6,887 nucleotides of DNA. It comes from Gallionella sp. Its GTDB lineage: Bacteria > Pseudomonadota > Gammaproteobacteria > Burkholderiales > Gallionellaceae. This document shows, piece by piece, positions 1-5,617 of this stretch (position 1 is the stretch's first letter; each line of letters opens with the position of its first letter). The stretch covers positions 1 through 6,887 of the forward strand of contig JANLID010000403.1 of NCBI GenBank assembly GCA_024654105.1, given 5' to 3'. The position numbers and the translations under genes were made by a program. Under the pieces are notes generated by a model. It was not told the DNA's origin and did no database searches. It was given only the letters and a program-made list of their open reading frames with translations.

Positions 1-87
1 GTGGCCGATTTGCCGGACGACAAACCGGCCGGCGGCATGGGTGGTGGCGATATGGGCGGCATGGGTGGTATGGGCGGCATGATGTAA
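1..87 (+). CDS. groEL: GroEL chaperonin (60 kDa), C-terminal fragment
   Basis: Only the last 28 codons are in the window, open at the left edge and ending at TAA (85-87). The peptide begins VADLPDDKPAGG and continues into a Gly-Gly-Met-rich tail ending in Met-Met. This is the disordered C-terminal tail typical of group I chaperonin GroEL, which projects into the folding cavity of the 14-mer. GroEL works in the cytoplasm with GroES to fold client proteins using ATP. The repeat contains one GGGD interruption before the final GGM units, which is normal variation. A strong terminator follows 31 bases after the stop, so this is the end of the groES-groEL transcript. Identification rests on the tail and the preceding DLP motif only, because the catalytic body lies outside the window. 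Confidence 0.95.
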   Translation: MADLPDDKPAGGMGGGDMGGMGGMGGMM

Positions 88-118
88 TTGCCGCTGATTT
101 TGCCATAAGCCGGAACGC

Positions 119-154
119 AAAGCGCCTCACAGACCGTGAGGCGCTTTGTTTTTT
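119..154 (+). terminator. Rho-independent terminator after groEL
   Basis: A perfect 12-bp stem (119-130 paired with 136-147, arms beginning AAAGCGCCTCAC) encloses a 5-base loop AGACC. It is followed by G and a run of six T (149-154). The position just after the GroEL stop fits termination of the chaperonin operon. The A-rich 5' arm could also give some function in the reverse direction, but no minus-strand gene ends here. Confidence 0.93.
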
Positions 155-293
155 GGCTTGGATTTGGAGTATATTGCCCACCAGGTTGGCGGCACACATT
201 CCCTTGCGCCGATGCCGTGGCCAACCAGGCTGTGCGACGAACTGGAGCGTTCAGCTTCCAAAACATCCGCATCATTTCTCGTGAGGTGAAATC

Positions 294-1370
294 ATGTCGC
301 TTCTATTCTCAAAGACCACCCTCGGACAACTCACGCTGCAGAATCGCCTGGTCATGTCGCCGATGACGCGCAACCGCGCTATCGGCAATATCCCGAACGA
401 GCTGATGGCGGAATATTACGCGCAGCGGGCGAGCGCCGGACTGATCATTACCGAAGGTACGTCGCCGTCTCCCAGTGGGCTGGGCTACCCGCGCATCCCC
501 GGCATATTTTCTGCGGCGCAGGTTGCGGGGTGGCGGCGCATTACCGGTGCGGTGCACGCGCAGGGCGCGAAGATGTTCATGCAGCTCATGCATACCGGGC
601 GCATCGGCCATGCGCTCAATCTGCCTGCTGGCGGGCGTGTGCTGGCGCCGTCGGCGGTGGCGGCCACCGGTGAGATATACACCGATGCGGAAGGGACGAA
701 GCCGAATGCCATGCCACAGGAAATGTCCGGAGTGGACATCAAGACTGCCATCAGTGAATTTGTGCAGGCCGCGCAGAATGCCGTGGCGGCGGGATGCGAT
801 GGCGTCGAGCTGCATGCGGCGAACGGCTACCTGCTCGAGCAGTTCGTCCGCCCGAATTCGAACCGGCGCACGGACCGCTACGGCGACCCGATCGAGAACC
901 GCGCGCGCTTCGTGCTCGAGGTCGTTGAGGCGGTGATCATCGCCATCGGCAAGGACAAGGTCGGCATACGCCTGTCGCCGTTCGGCGTGTTCAACGATAT
1001 GCCGCTGTACGATACGATGGAAGCGGATTACACCTGGCTGGCGCAACATCTCGACAAGCGCGGACTGGTCTATATTCACCTCGTCGACCATTCGGCGATG
1101 GGCGCGCCGCCGGTGCCCGATTCGATCAAGGCGGCGTTCCGCAGCGCGTTCAAGGGTACGCTGATCCTTTCCGGCGGCTACGATGCCGCGCGTGCCGAAA
1201 AAGATCTGGCGAGGGGCAAATGCAATCTGGTCGCCGTGGGGCGGCCATTCCTCGCCAACCCGGACCTGATCGCCCGCTGGAAAAGCGGAGCGGCGCTGAA
1301 TGAACCCGACCCCGGCACGTTCTATACGCCCGGGGCGAGGGGGTATACCGATTACCCGGTGTTGGGTTGA
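294..1370 (+). CDS. Old Yellow Enzyme family NADH:flavin oxidoreductase (NemA/alkene reductase-like)
   Basis: The 358-residue protein has the length and full motif set of the FMN-dependent Old Yellow Enzyme (TIM barrel) family, whose members reduce activated C=C bonds, N-ethylmaleimide, nitroesters or quinone-like substrates with NAD(P)H. Visible family landmarks are SPMTRNR (residues 22-28, with the FMN-contacting Thr25), MQLMHTGR (96-103, Gln97), and the substrate-anion-binding pair His174/Asn177 with the proton-donor Tyr179 in HAANGYLLEQF. Further on are RPNSNRRTDRYGG-like residues (here RYGD, 195-198), the FMN phosphate-site region (LSGGY and VAVGRPF), and a C-terminal GYTDYP. The ATG at 294 is preceded by GAGGTG (283-288), a reasonable ribosome binding site. 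It stands alone: the groEL terminator lies upstream and the next gene is convergent, 16 bases away. The physiological substrate cannot be read from sequence. nemA is a possible symbol, but orthology is not shown. Confidence 0.93.
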   Translation: MSLLFSKTTLGQLTLQNRLVMSPMTRNRAIGNIPNELMAEYYAQRASAGLIITEGTSPSPSGLGYPRIPGIFSAAQVAGWRRITGAVHAQGAKMFMQLMHTGRIGHALNLPAGGRVLAPSAVAATGEIYTDAEGTKPNAMPQEMSGVDIKTAISEFVQAAQNAVAAGCDGVELHAANGYLLEQFVRPNSNRRTDRYGDPIENRARFVLEVVEAVIIAIGKDKVGIRLSPFGVFNDMPLYDTMEADYTWLAQHLDKRGLVYIHLVDHSAMGAPPVPDSIKAAFRSAFKGTLILSGGYDAARAEKDLARGKCNLVAVGRPFLANPDLIARWKSGAALNEPDPGTFYTPGARGYTDYPVLG

Positions 1371-1386
1371 CGGTTTGCCTCAGCGG

Positions 1387-1701
1387 CTAATGCAGCCTGC
1401 CCACGGGTTGCACCAGTACCCACGGACTGACCACTACTGCCCACACCAGCGCATCGGTTTCGAACCACTCGCGCGCCGGTTCATCCGGTACACGCGCCAG
1501 TTTTCCCGACACCGCCCATTGCCGTACTTGTTCCACGTTGTCCTCGGACATCTGGAACGCGGCCTCGACCAGATCCAGATCGGATGAGACCATCAATGCC
1601 TTGCCGCTGGCAAAGAAACGCTGCAATTCTTTCCATGCGATTTTCGAGGTTTCCAGATTGATCTTGGTACGATAAATTTCTTGTTGATTGGGATTGCTCA
1701 T
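1387..1701 (-). CDS. DUF2288 family small protein
   Basis: This is a 104-residue, probably soluble protein without signal peptide or membrane helix. I recognise the DUF2288 pattern, a small proteobacterial family of unknown function. An N-terminal KINLETSKIAWKELQRFFASGK segment is followed by a Leu-Asp-Leu-Val-Glu-Ala-Ala helix around residues 42-48, an acidic EDNVEQV stretch, then DALVWAVVVSPWVLVQP near the C-terminus. The ATG (1699-1701) has no clear Shine-Dalgarno: the upstream bases on this strand are A/T-rich (TAAAAATTGAACC). The gene follows the NYN gene in the same direction after a 180-base gap containing two hairpins, so co-transcription with pyrC is possible but not assured. It converges on the oxidoreductase gene with only 16 bases between stop codons and no visible terminator. 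No function can be assigned. Confidence 0.85.
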   Translation of the reverse strand: MSNPNQQEIYRTKINLETSKIAWKELQRFFASGKALMVSSDLDLVEAAFQMSEDNVEQVRQWAVSGKLARVPDEPAREWFETDALVWAVVVSPWVLVQPVGRLH

Positions 1702-1752
1702 TGCATTGGTTCAATTTTTATTTCTGGAAAAACCGGTTTGTTGTTTGGGTGT

Positions 1753-1837
1753 GTTATTCCAATTCGCAATAGAAACAGGAATAACGTAGGGTGCATTCCA
1801 TGCACCAATGGCGATGGTGCATGGAATGCACCCTACG
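1753..1837. repeat. Adjacent palindromes: 8-bp inverted repeat plus perfect 23-bp inverted repeat (REP/MITE-like)
   Basis: Positions 1785-1807 are exactly reverse-complementary to 1815-1837, giving a 23-bp perfect stem with a 7-base loop (ATGGCGA). The arm starts CGTAGGGTGCATTCC. Immediately beside it, GTTATTCC (1753-1760) pairs with GGAATAAC (1778-1785), a second 8-bp stem sharing base 1785. The block sits 3' of the NYN gene and 5' of DUF2288, both on the minus strand. There is no T-run typical of a strong terminator on either side. Palindromes with a GTAGGGTG(C) edge are, to my recollection, dispersed intergenic repeats in several proteobacterial genomes. I infer a REP-like or miniature mobile repeat that may stabilise or attenuate the transcript. 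Confidence 0.85.
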
Positions 1838-1881
1838 AAATTATTATTGCTTGTAACGCAAATTAGAATTAAACGGATATG

Positions 1882-2658
1882 TCAGCTTTTTTCCTTGCGC
1901 GCATCGCGTATTGATACACGCGGTGTTCCTTCGCCCGTCATCTCAAACAACTCTGTCGCACTGACCAGTTTGCCGAATGTCGCATAACCATAATTGCGTG
2001 GATCAAAAGAAGCCTGATTGGATATATGATTCCGCACCAATGACAATAGCGCCCAGCCATCATCGCCCTTCGCAGCTTCTACCGCATTTCTTAACAAGCT
2101 GACCAGCCGGGTGTCTTGACGCAGCTTGGAAGGCGGCACTTTTGTTGGGGTGGCAGGTTTTGCAATTGTATCGCTTTGCCCGTTCTTGCTTTCTACAACG
2201 GCTTCTTGGCCGATTTTATCAAGATCCAGAAACTGCGAGCATGCATCCACAAAAGGCGACGGCGTTTTGCTGGCGCCGAACCCAAATACTTTTGCTCCTC
2301 GCTCCTTGAGGTGTAAAACCAGAGGGGTGAAATCGCTATCAGAGGAAACAATCGCAAATGCGTCTGGTCTTTCTGTGTAAAGCAAATGCAGAGCATCTAT
2401 GCACAAACTCATATCAGTCGCATTCTTGCCCTTAGTGTAATCAAACTGTTGCATGGGACGAATGGCGTAGGGATGCAGTGCGGCTTCCCATCCTTTCAGT
2501 TCGGCCTTTTTCCAGTTTCCATATGCGCGCCGAATATTCACCATGCCAACTTTGGCTAGCTCCGCTAACACCACTTCAATTTTTGCTGCCGGTGAGTTGT
2601 CGGCATCAATCAACAATGCGATACGTATTTCATGGCGAATACTTCCGTTGCTATTCAT
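1882..2658 (-). CDS. NYN domain (PIN-like, LabA/DUF88 type) protein with C-terminal OST-HTH/LOTUS domain
   Basis: The protein is 258 residues from the preferred start. The N-terminal NYN domain (about 12-150) carries the acidic metal-binding residues of this PIN-like nuclease fold: LLIDADNSP (Asp18, Asp20), ATDMSLCIDAL (Asp82, Asp88) and IVSSDSDFTPLV (Asp107, Asp109). A Ser/Pro/Lys-rich linker (about 155-183) leads to a winged-helix LOTUS-type domain (about 184-245; RLVSLLRNAVEAAKGDDGWA...NYGYATFGKLV), which in this architecture is thought to bind RNA. A cytoplasmic RNase or RNA-binding role is inferred from the domains, and the target is unknown. Start choice: ATG at 2656-2658 overlaps the pyrC stop as ATGA and has GGAGG (2664-2668) five bases upstream. 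An in-frame ATG at 2670 would add four residues but would place that Shine-Dalgarno inside the gene. It is probably translationally coupled to pyrC. Confidence 0.9.
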   Translation of the reverse strand: MNSNGSIRHEIRIALLIDADNSPAAKIEVVLAELAKVGMVNIRRAYGNWKKAELKGWEAALHPYAIRPMQQFDYTKGKNATDMSLCIDALHLLYTERPDAFAIVSSDSDFTPLVLHLKERGAKVFGFGASKTPSPFVDACSQFLDLDKIGQEAVVESKNGQSDTIAKPATPTKVPPSKLRQDTRLVSLLRNAVEAAKGDDGWALLSLVRNHISNQASFDPRNYGYATFGKLVSATELFEMTGEGTPRVSIRDARKEKS

Positions 2659-3686
2659 TCCATCCTCCATTTCACTATCTCTCCTGCACGCAGCGGTATC
2701 AGGCGATGTTCGCCAAATGCGAGACTGGCCGATACCGGCCAGCTTTCCTTGCGCAGCGTGATCTTGCCGGTATTGCGCGGCATACCGTAAAAATCTGCAC
2801 CGTAGAAGCTGGCGAAACCTTCCAGCTTGTCCAGTGCGTCCGCTTGTTCAAATACTTCGGCGTACAGTTCGAGGGCGGCGTGGGCGGTGTAAATGCCGGC
2901 GCAGCCGCAGGCAGTTTCTTTGGTGTGTTGCGCGTGCGGCGCGCTGTCGGTGCCGAGGAAGAATTTCTGGTTGCCGCTGGCGGCGGCCTGCACCAGCACC
3001 TCGCGGTGCGTCTCGCGCTTCAGCACCGGCAGGCAGAAATAATGCGGGCGCAGCCCGCCGCTGAACATGGCATTGCGGTTGTATAACAGGTGATGCGCGG
3101 TGAGGGTCGCGGCGATGGTGTCAGGGGCATCCGTCACGAACTGCACCGCGTCGCGCGTGGTGATGTGCTCGAATACCACGCGCAGTTGCGGCAAGTCGTG
3201 CAACAACGGAATCAGCACGCGCTCGATGAACACCGCCTCGCGGTCAAATATGTCCACCGCCGGGCCGGTCACCTCGCCATGCACCAGCAACGGCATTCCG
3301 CAGCGCTGCATTTCTTCCAGCGCGGGGTAGGCTTTGCGGATATCCGTCACGCCCGCAGCGGAGTTAGTGGTCGCACCTGCCGGATACAGCTTGATGGCAT
3401 GGATCATGCCGCTCTGCCGGGCGTGCCGGATTTCCTGCGCTGTGGTGTTGCCGGTCAGGTACAACGTCATTAACGGTTCGAATTCTGTTCCTGCGGGCAA
3501 CGCGGTGAGGATGCGCATCCGGTAAGCCTGTGCCTGCTCGATAGTCGTGACCGGCGGTCGCAGGTTGGGCATCACGATGGCACGGGCAAATTGCCGCGCG
3601 GTATCCGGCAGTACCGACCGCATCAGCGCGCCGTCGCGCAAATGCAGGTGCCAATCGTCGGGGCGGGTGAGGGTAAGTTGTTGCAT
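2655..3686 (-). CDS. pyrC: Dihydroorotase, class II homodimeric type
   Basis: This cytosolic zinc enzyme interconverts N-carbamoyl-L-aspartate and L-dihydroorotate, the third step of de novo pyrimidine synthesis. The 343 residues compare with about 348 in E. coli PyrC, and the whole catalytic set is present. The Zn ligands are His13 and His15 in DDWHLHLRDG. Lys99 in AIKLYPAGATTNS is the carboxylated bridging lysine. His136 (LLVHGEV), His174 (VFEHITT) and the catalytic Asp247 (FLGTDSAPH) follow. These residues sit three positions earlier than their E. coli equivalents as I remember them, so the gene appears intact. The residues NAMFSGGLRPHYFCLPVLKRE (203-223) include the conserved substrate-proximal segment. 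The start ATG (3684-3686) has only a weak GGAA-like ribosome site upstream. The gene is divergent from the PfkB-type kinase and its stop overlaps the NYN gene start by 4 bases, so it is probably the first gene of a leftward operon. Confidence 0.97.
   Translation of the reverse strand: MQQLTLTRPDDWHLHLRDGALMRSVLPDTARQFARAIVMPNLRPPVTTIEQAQAYRMRILTALPAGTEFEPLMTLYLTGNTTAQEIRHARQSGMIHAIKLYPAGATTNSAAGVTDIRKAYPALEEMQRCGMPLLVHGEVTGPAVDIFDREAVFIERVLIPLLHDLPQLRVVFEHITTRDAVQFVTDAPDTIAATLTAHHLLYNRNAMFSGGLRPHYFCLPVLKRETHREVLVQAAASGNQKFFLGTDSAPHAQHTKETACGCAGIYTAHAALELYAEVFEQADALDKLEGFASFYGADFYGMPRNTGKITLRKESWPVSASLAFGEHRLIPLRAGEIVKWRME
2664..2668 (-). promoter_or_regulatory. Ribosome binding site that fixes the NYN gene start
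   Basis: On the minus strand GGAGG is followed by five bases and then ATG at 2658-2656. It lies within the last codons of pyrC. This strong site plus the ATGA stop/start overlap favours the inner ATG over the one at 2670 and suggests translational coupling. Confidence 0.75.
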
Positions 3687-3817
3687 GACGTATTCCGGTG
3701 CGATGGATGGGCGGAATTGTAATCCAACACACCTGCATGTTGTTGAAGTGATGCGGTGTAAAATGGGCGCCCCGCCCGCGCTGATAGTTCGCGAACAATA
3801 GGAGAAGAGGTTTTACG
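3687..3817. promoter_or_regulatory. Divergent intergenic region between pyrC and the sugar kinase, candidate promoters
   Basis: Both neighbouring genes must be started from these 131 bases if they are not read through. On the minus strand TACAAT (3721-3716) is a good -10 hexamer 30 bases before the pyrC start, but I find no convincing -35 at the right spacing. On the plus strand TAAAAT (3759-3764) is a candidate -10 for the kinase gene, again with a poor -35. AGGAGAAGAGG (3800-3810) is the kinase ribosome binding site. Hexamer matches alone are weak evidence. Confidence 0.35.
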
Positions 3818-4756
3818 ATGCACACACTGATTTGCGGTTCGATGGCCTACGACACCATCATGGTGTTTCCGGATCAATTCAAGAAGCACATCCTGCCCGA
3901 GCAGATTCACATCCTGAATGTGGCGTTCATGGTGCCGGAGATGCGCCGCGAGTTTGGCGGTTGCGCGGGCAACATCGCCTATAACCTGAAACTGCTCGGC
4001 GGCAATCCGCTGATCATGGCGACGGTTGGCGATGACTTTTCCACCTATGCGCTGCGCCTGGAAAAGCTCGGCATTTCGCAGCAGCATATTCGCCATGTGC
4101 CGGACAGTTTCACCGGGCAGGCGTTCATCACCACCGACCTGGACGACAACCAGATCACCGCGTTCCACCCCGGCGCGATGAGTTTTTCCGAAAATAACCA
4201 TGTCGGTGAGGCCAGCAACGTCACTCTGGGCATCGTTTCGCCGGACGGGCGCGAAGGCATGTTGCAGCACGCGCGCGAATTCCACGAGGCGAGCATTCCG
4301 TGGATATTCGATCCGGGCCAGGGCATGCCGATGTTTTCGGGAAACGAGTTGCTGCGCTTCGTCGAGCAGGCCGACTACGTGACGGTGAACGATTACGAGG
4401 CGCAACTGCTGCAGGACAAGACCGGCAAAAAGATCGAGCAGATCGCCCAATTGACGCGCGCCTTCATCATCACGCGCGGCGGTGAAGGATCGACCATCTA
4501 CGCTGACGGCAAGGAGATCGTCATTCCCTGCGCCAAGCCGACCGCGCTGCTCGACCCGACCGGCTGCGGCGACGCCTATCGCGCCGGCCTGCTGCACGGC
4601 ATCCAGCAGGGCTGGGACTGGGAGACCACCGGACGGCTGGCCTCGCTGCTCGGCACGCTCAAGATTGCCAGTCGCGGCGGGCAGAACCATGCGCCGAGCC
4701 GCGATGAAATCAAGGCGCAATTCCGGCAATATTTCGGCTTTGCCGTGCCGCTGTAA
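3818..4756 (+). CDS. PfkB-family carbohydrate/nucleoside kinase, adenosine-kinase-like
   Basis: This 312-residue ribokinase-fold protein transfers phosphate from ATP to a sugar or nucleoside hydroxyl in the cytoplasm. PfkB signature 1 is FGGCAGNIAYNLKLLGG (46-62). Signature 2 is DPTGCGDAYRAGLL (from 246), with catalytic base Asp252 and the GCG anion hole. The N-terminus (CGSMAYDTIMVFPDQF, then ILPEQIHIL) and the DPTG.GDA.RAG form resemble, from memory, the bacterial adenosine kinase AdoK of Mycobacterium more than classical ribokinase or fructokinase, so adenosine or another nucleoside is a plausible substrate; this is inference. The start at 3818 has AGGAGAAGAGG (3800-3810) upstream. The gene is followed after 3 bases by the lipoprotein gene, so the two are probably co-transcribed. 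It diverges from pyrC, another nucleotide-metabolism gene. No missing motif or frameshift is seen. Confidence 0.9.
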   Translation: MHTLICGSMAYDTIMVFPDQFKKHILPEQIHILNVAFMVPEMRREFGGCAGNIAYNLKLLGGNPLIMATVGDDFSTYALRLEKLGISQQHIRHVPDSFTGQAFITTDLDDNQITAFHPGAMSFSENNHVGEASNVTLGIVSPDGREGMLQHAREFHEASIPWIFDPGQGMPMFSGNELLRFVEQADYVTVNDYEAQLLQDKTGKKIEQIAQLTRAFIITRGGEGSTIYADGKEIVIPCAKPTALLDPTGCGDAYRAGLLHGIQQGWDWETTGRLASLLGTLKIASRGGQNHAPSRDEIKAQFRQYFGFAVPL

Positions 4757-4759
4757 ATC

Positions 4760-5218
4760 ATGCGTAGCGCCCTGCTCGTTAGCGTTCTGCTGCTGGCCGG
4801 ATGCGCCAGCGATCAATATGGCATCGGCGGCAAACCTGCCGATGCACTCAAGGAGGTCGTCAAGCTGGGCGTGGTTGAAAGTGTCACACCGATCGAACTG
4901 GATGCCAGCTCCGGCGGCGGATACTCCATCGGCGGCATCCTCGGGCAGGTCGGTGGCGCCAACACTGGCGGCGGACGCGGTGCAACGGTTGGCTCGATAC
5001 TTGGCACGGTGGTCGGTGGGACGCTCGGTCAGCAGGCCGGCATTGCCACCAAACCCGGCCTGGAAATCTGGATCAGGCTGGACGGCGAGGAAGGCAAGAG
5101 CACTTACGTGATACAGTCCGGCACGCCGGATGCGTTCAAGGTCGGCGACCGCGTGCGCGTGGTGCGCAAGAAAGGCGAAACGCGCGTCGAGCCGGATACC
5201 GGTAGCACGACAAGATAA
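4760..5218 (+). CDS. SlyB/PcP-like outer-membrane lipoprotein with glycine-zipper segment
   Basis: This is a 152-residue lipoprotein. Residues 1-14 form a short signal peptide (one Arg, then ALLVSVLLLAG) ending in a lipobox LAGC, with Cys15 as the lipidated residue. The +2 residue is Ala, compatible with outer-membrane sorting. A GVVESVTPIEL strand is followed by a Gly-rich hydrophobic zipper (about 51-95, with GGILGQVGG and GSILGTVVGGTLGQQAG). A C-terminal beta-rich part (LEIWIRLDGEEG...TYVIQ...FKVGDRVRVV) closes the protein. This order and length (155 in E. coli SlyB) match the SlyB/Pcp 17-kDa lipoprotein family, linked to envelope stress and outer-membrane stability. The start lies 3 bases after the kinase stop with no visible Shine-Dalgarno, so translation probably depends on coupling to the kinase gene. 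No terminator is evident immediately after it. Confidence 0.88.
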   Translation: MRSALLVSVLLLAGCASDQYGIGGKPADALKEVVKLGVVESVTPIELDASSGGGYSIGGILGQVGGANTGGGRGATVGSILGTVVGGTLGQQAGIATKPGLEIWIRLDGEEGKSTYVIQSGTPDAFKVGDRVRVVRKKGETRVEPDTGSTTR

Positions 5219-5225
5219 TCTCCTG

Positions 5226-5309
5226 ATGCACATGACCATCCCGCGCATGACCGTGATCACTCTGAGCGTGGCTGAGCTGCGCGCGACCTGGCGGGAATTG
5301 AACGCGTAA
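5226..5309 (+). other. Possible 27-codon small ORF, low support
   Basis: An ATG at 5226 opens 27 codons (MHMTIPRMTVITLSVAELRA, then TWRELNA) ending at TAA 5307-5309, 7 bases after the lipoprotein stop. Internal Met codons at 5232 and 5247 are alternative starts. TCTCCTG precedes it and is not a Shine-Dalgarno. I recognise no family. It may be a small peptide, the remnant of a lost gene, or chance; it lies upstream of the gcv promoter. Confidence 0.2.
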
Positions 5310-5336
5310 GCGGCGGACTATTTCCTGACGGATTGT

Positions 5337-5365
5337 TTGTCAGCTTCCGGCCTTTCCGGCATAAT
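5337..5365 (+). promoter_or_regulatory. Sigma-70 promoter of the gcvT operon
   Basis: TTGTCA (5337-5342, five of six to consensus) and CATAAT (5360-5365, five of six) are separated by exactly 17 bases. The predicted transcription start is near 5372, about 11 bases before the first glycine aptamer. This is the correct place for a riboswitch leader and is the best promoter match in the window. Confidence 0.8.
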
Positions 5366-5382
5366 TCGCCCTGCCGTTCAAA

Positions 5383-5564
5383 CCAATGGGAGAGCGTGTC
5401 AGCCAGCTCCGTTTCACGGACCGCGACACCGCCGAAGGCGCAACACCCGCAACCGCTCAGGCTCAAGGAACCATTGGTACAGGCAAATCTGGAGAGTGCC
5501 GCATTATGTGGCCACCGAAGGGGCAGGCAACGTGAGTTGTAATCTCTCAGGTACCGAGGACAGA
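5383..5564 (+). promoter_or_regulatory. Tandem glycine riboswitch (two gcvT-type aptamers)
   Basis: Aptamer 1 spans 5383-5477. Its closing helix pairs CCAATGG (5383-5389) with CCATTGG (5471-5477). Inside are GGGAGAG (5388-5394), a variable arm closed by GTGTC/GACAC (5396-5400/5425-5429), the conserved core CCGCCGAAGGCGCAA (5429-5443) and GCTCAGGC (5455-5462). Aptamer 2 spans 5488-5564 and repeats the pattern: GGAGAG (5491-5496), CCACCGAAGG (5512-5521), GGCAA (5526-5530), CTCTCAGG (5544-5551), and a short closing helix UCUG/CAGA (5488-5491/5561-5564). About ten bases link them. This is the classic two-aptamer glycine sensor, and its location just upstream of gcvT agrees with the known role of inducing the glycine cleavage system when glycine is abundant. 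Confidence 0.94.
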
Positions 5565-5566
5565 GG

Positions 5567-5606
5567 GGCGCAGCGCGATCGCGTGCTGCGCCTTTTTTCA
5601 TTTTTT
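5567..5606 (+). terminator. Intrinsic terminator acting as riboswitch expression platform
   Basis: GGCGCAGC (5567-5574) pairs with GCTGCGCC (5585-5592). The stem extends inward by G.U, C-G and G-C pairs to a tetraloop (5578-5581), then comes T6 (5593-5598), CA and a further T6 (5601-5606). It begins 2 bases after the closing helix of aptamer 2. The lower stem could grow by A-U and G.U pairs between 5562-5566 and the U-run, using the same bases (5562-5564) that close aptamer 2. Glycine binding could therefore weaken termination (ON switch). The terminator is clear, but the switching direction is inferred. Confidence 0.88.
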
Positions 5607-5617
5607 AGAAAGCCAAC

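Noticed and set aside
184..226. Imperfect hairpin GGTTGGC/GCCAACC upstream of the oxidoreductase, and a TATATT (170-175) as possible -10
   Set aside because: Seven pairs with a long loop and a -10 without a matching -35 are within chance expectation; no specific regulator site is recognised.
309..1091. A 260-codon minus-strand open frame opposite the flavin oxidoreductase
   Set aside because: It is antisense to a gene with an intact Old Yellow Enzyme motif set; the translation is Arg/His-rich with no recognisable domain.
1371..1386. Expected terminator between the convergent oxidoreductase and DUF2288 genes
   Set aside because: The 16-base spacer and flanks show no stem followed by a T-run.
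1753..1837. Palindromes considered as a Rho-independent terminator for the NYN gene
   Set aside because: Read in the minus direction, the stem is followed by mixed sequence without a U-run; the structure is better described as a repeat.
1681..1866. A 61-codon plus-strand open frame across the 23-bp palindrome
   Set aside because: It exists only because the repeat lacks stops; there is no ribosome site or family resemblance, and it starts inside the DUF2288 gene.
3623..5260. A 545-codon open frame on the minus strand opposite the kinase and lipoprotein genes
   Set aside because: It lies antisense to two genes with clear family motifs and also overlaps the start of pyrC. Its composition (Arg/Ala/His-rich, no motif) is that of a codon-bias shadow in GC-rich DNA.
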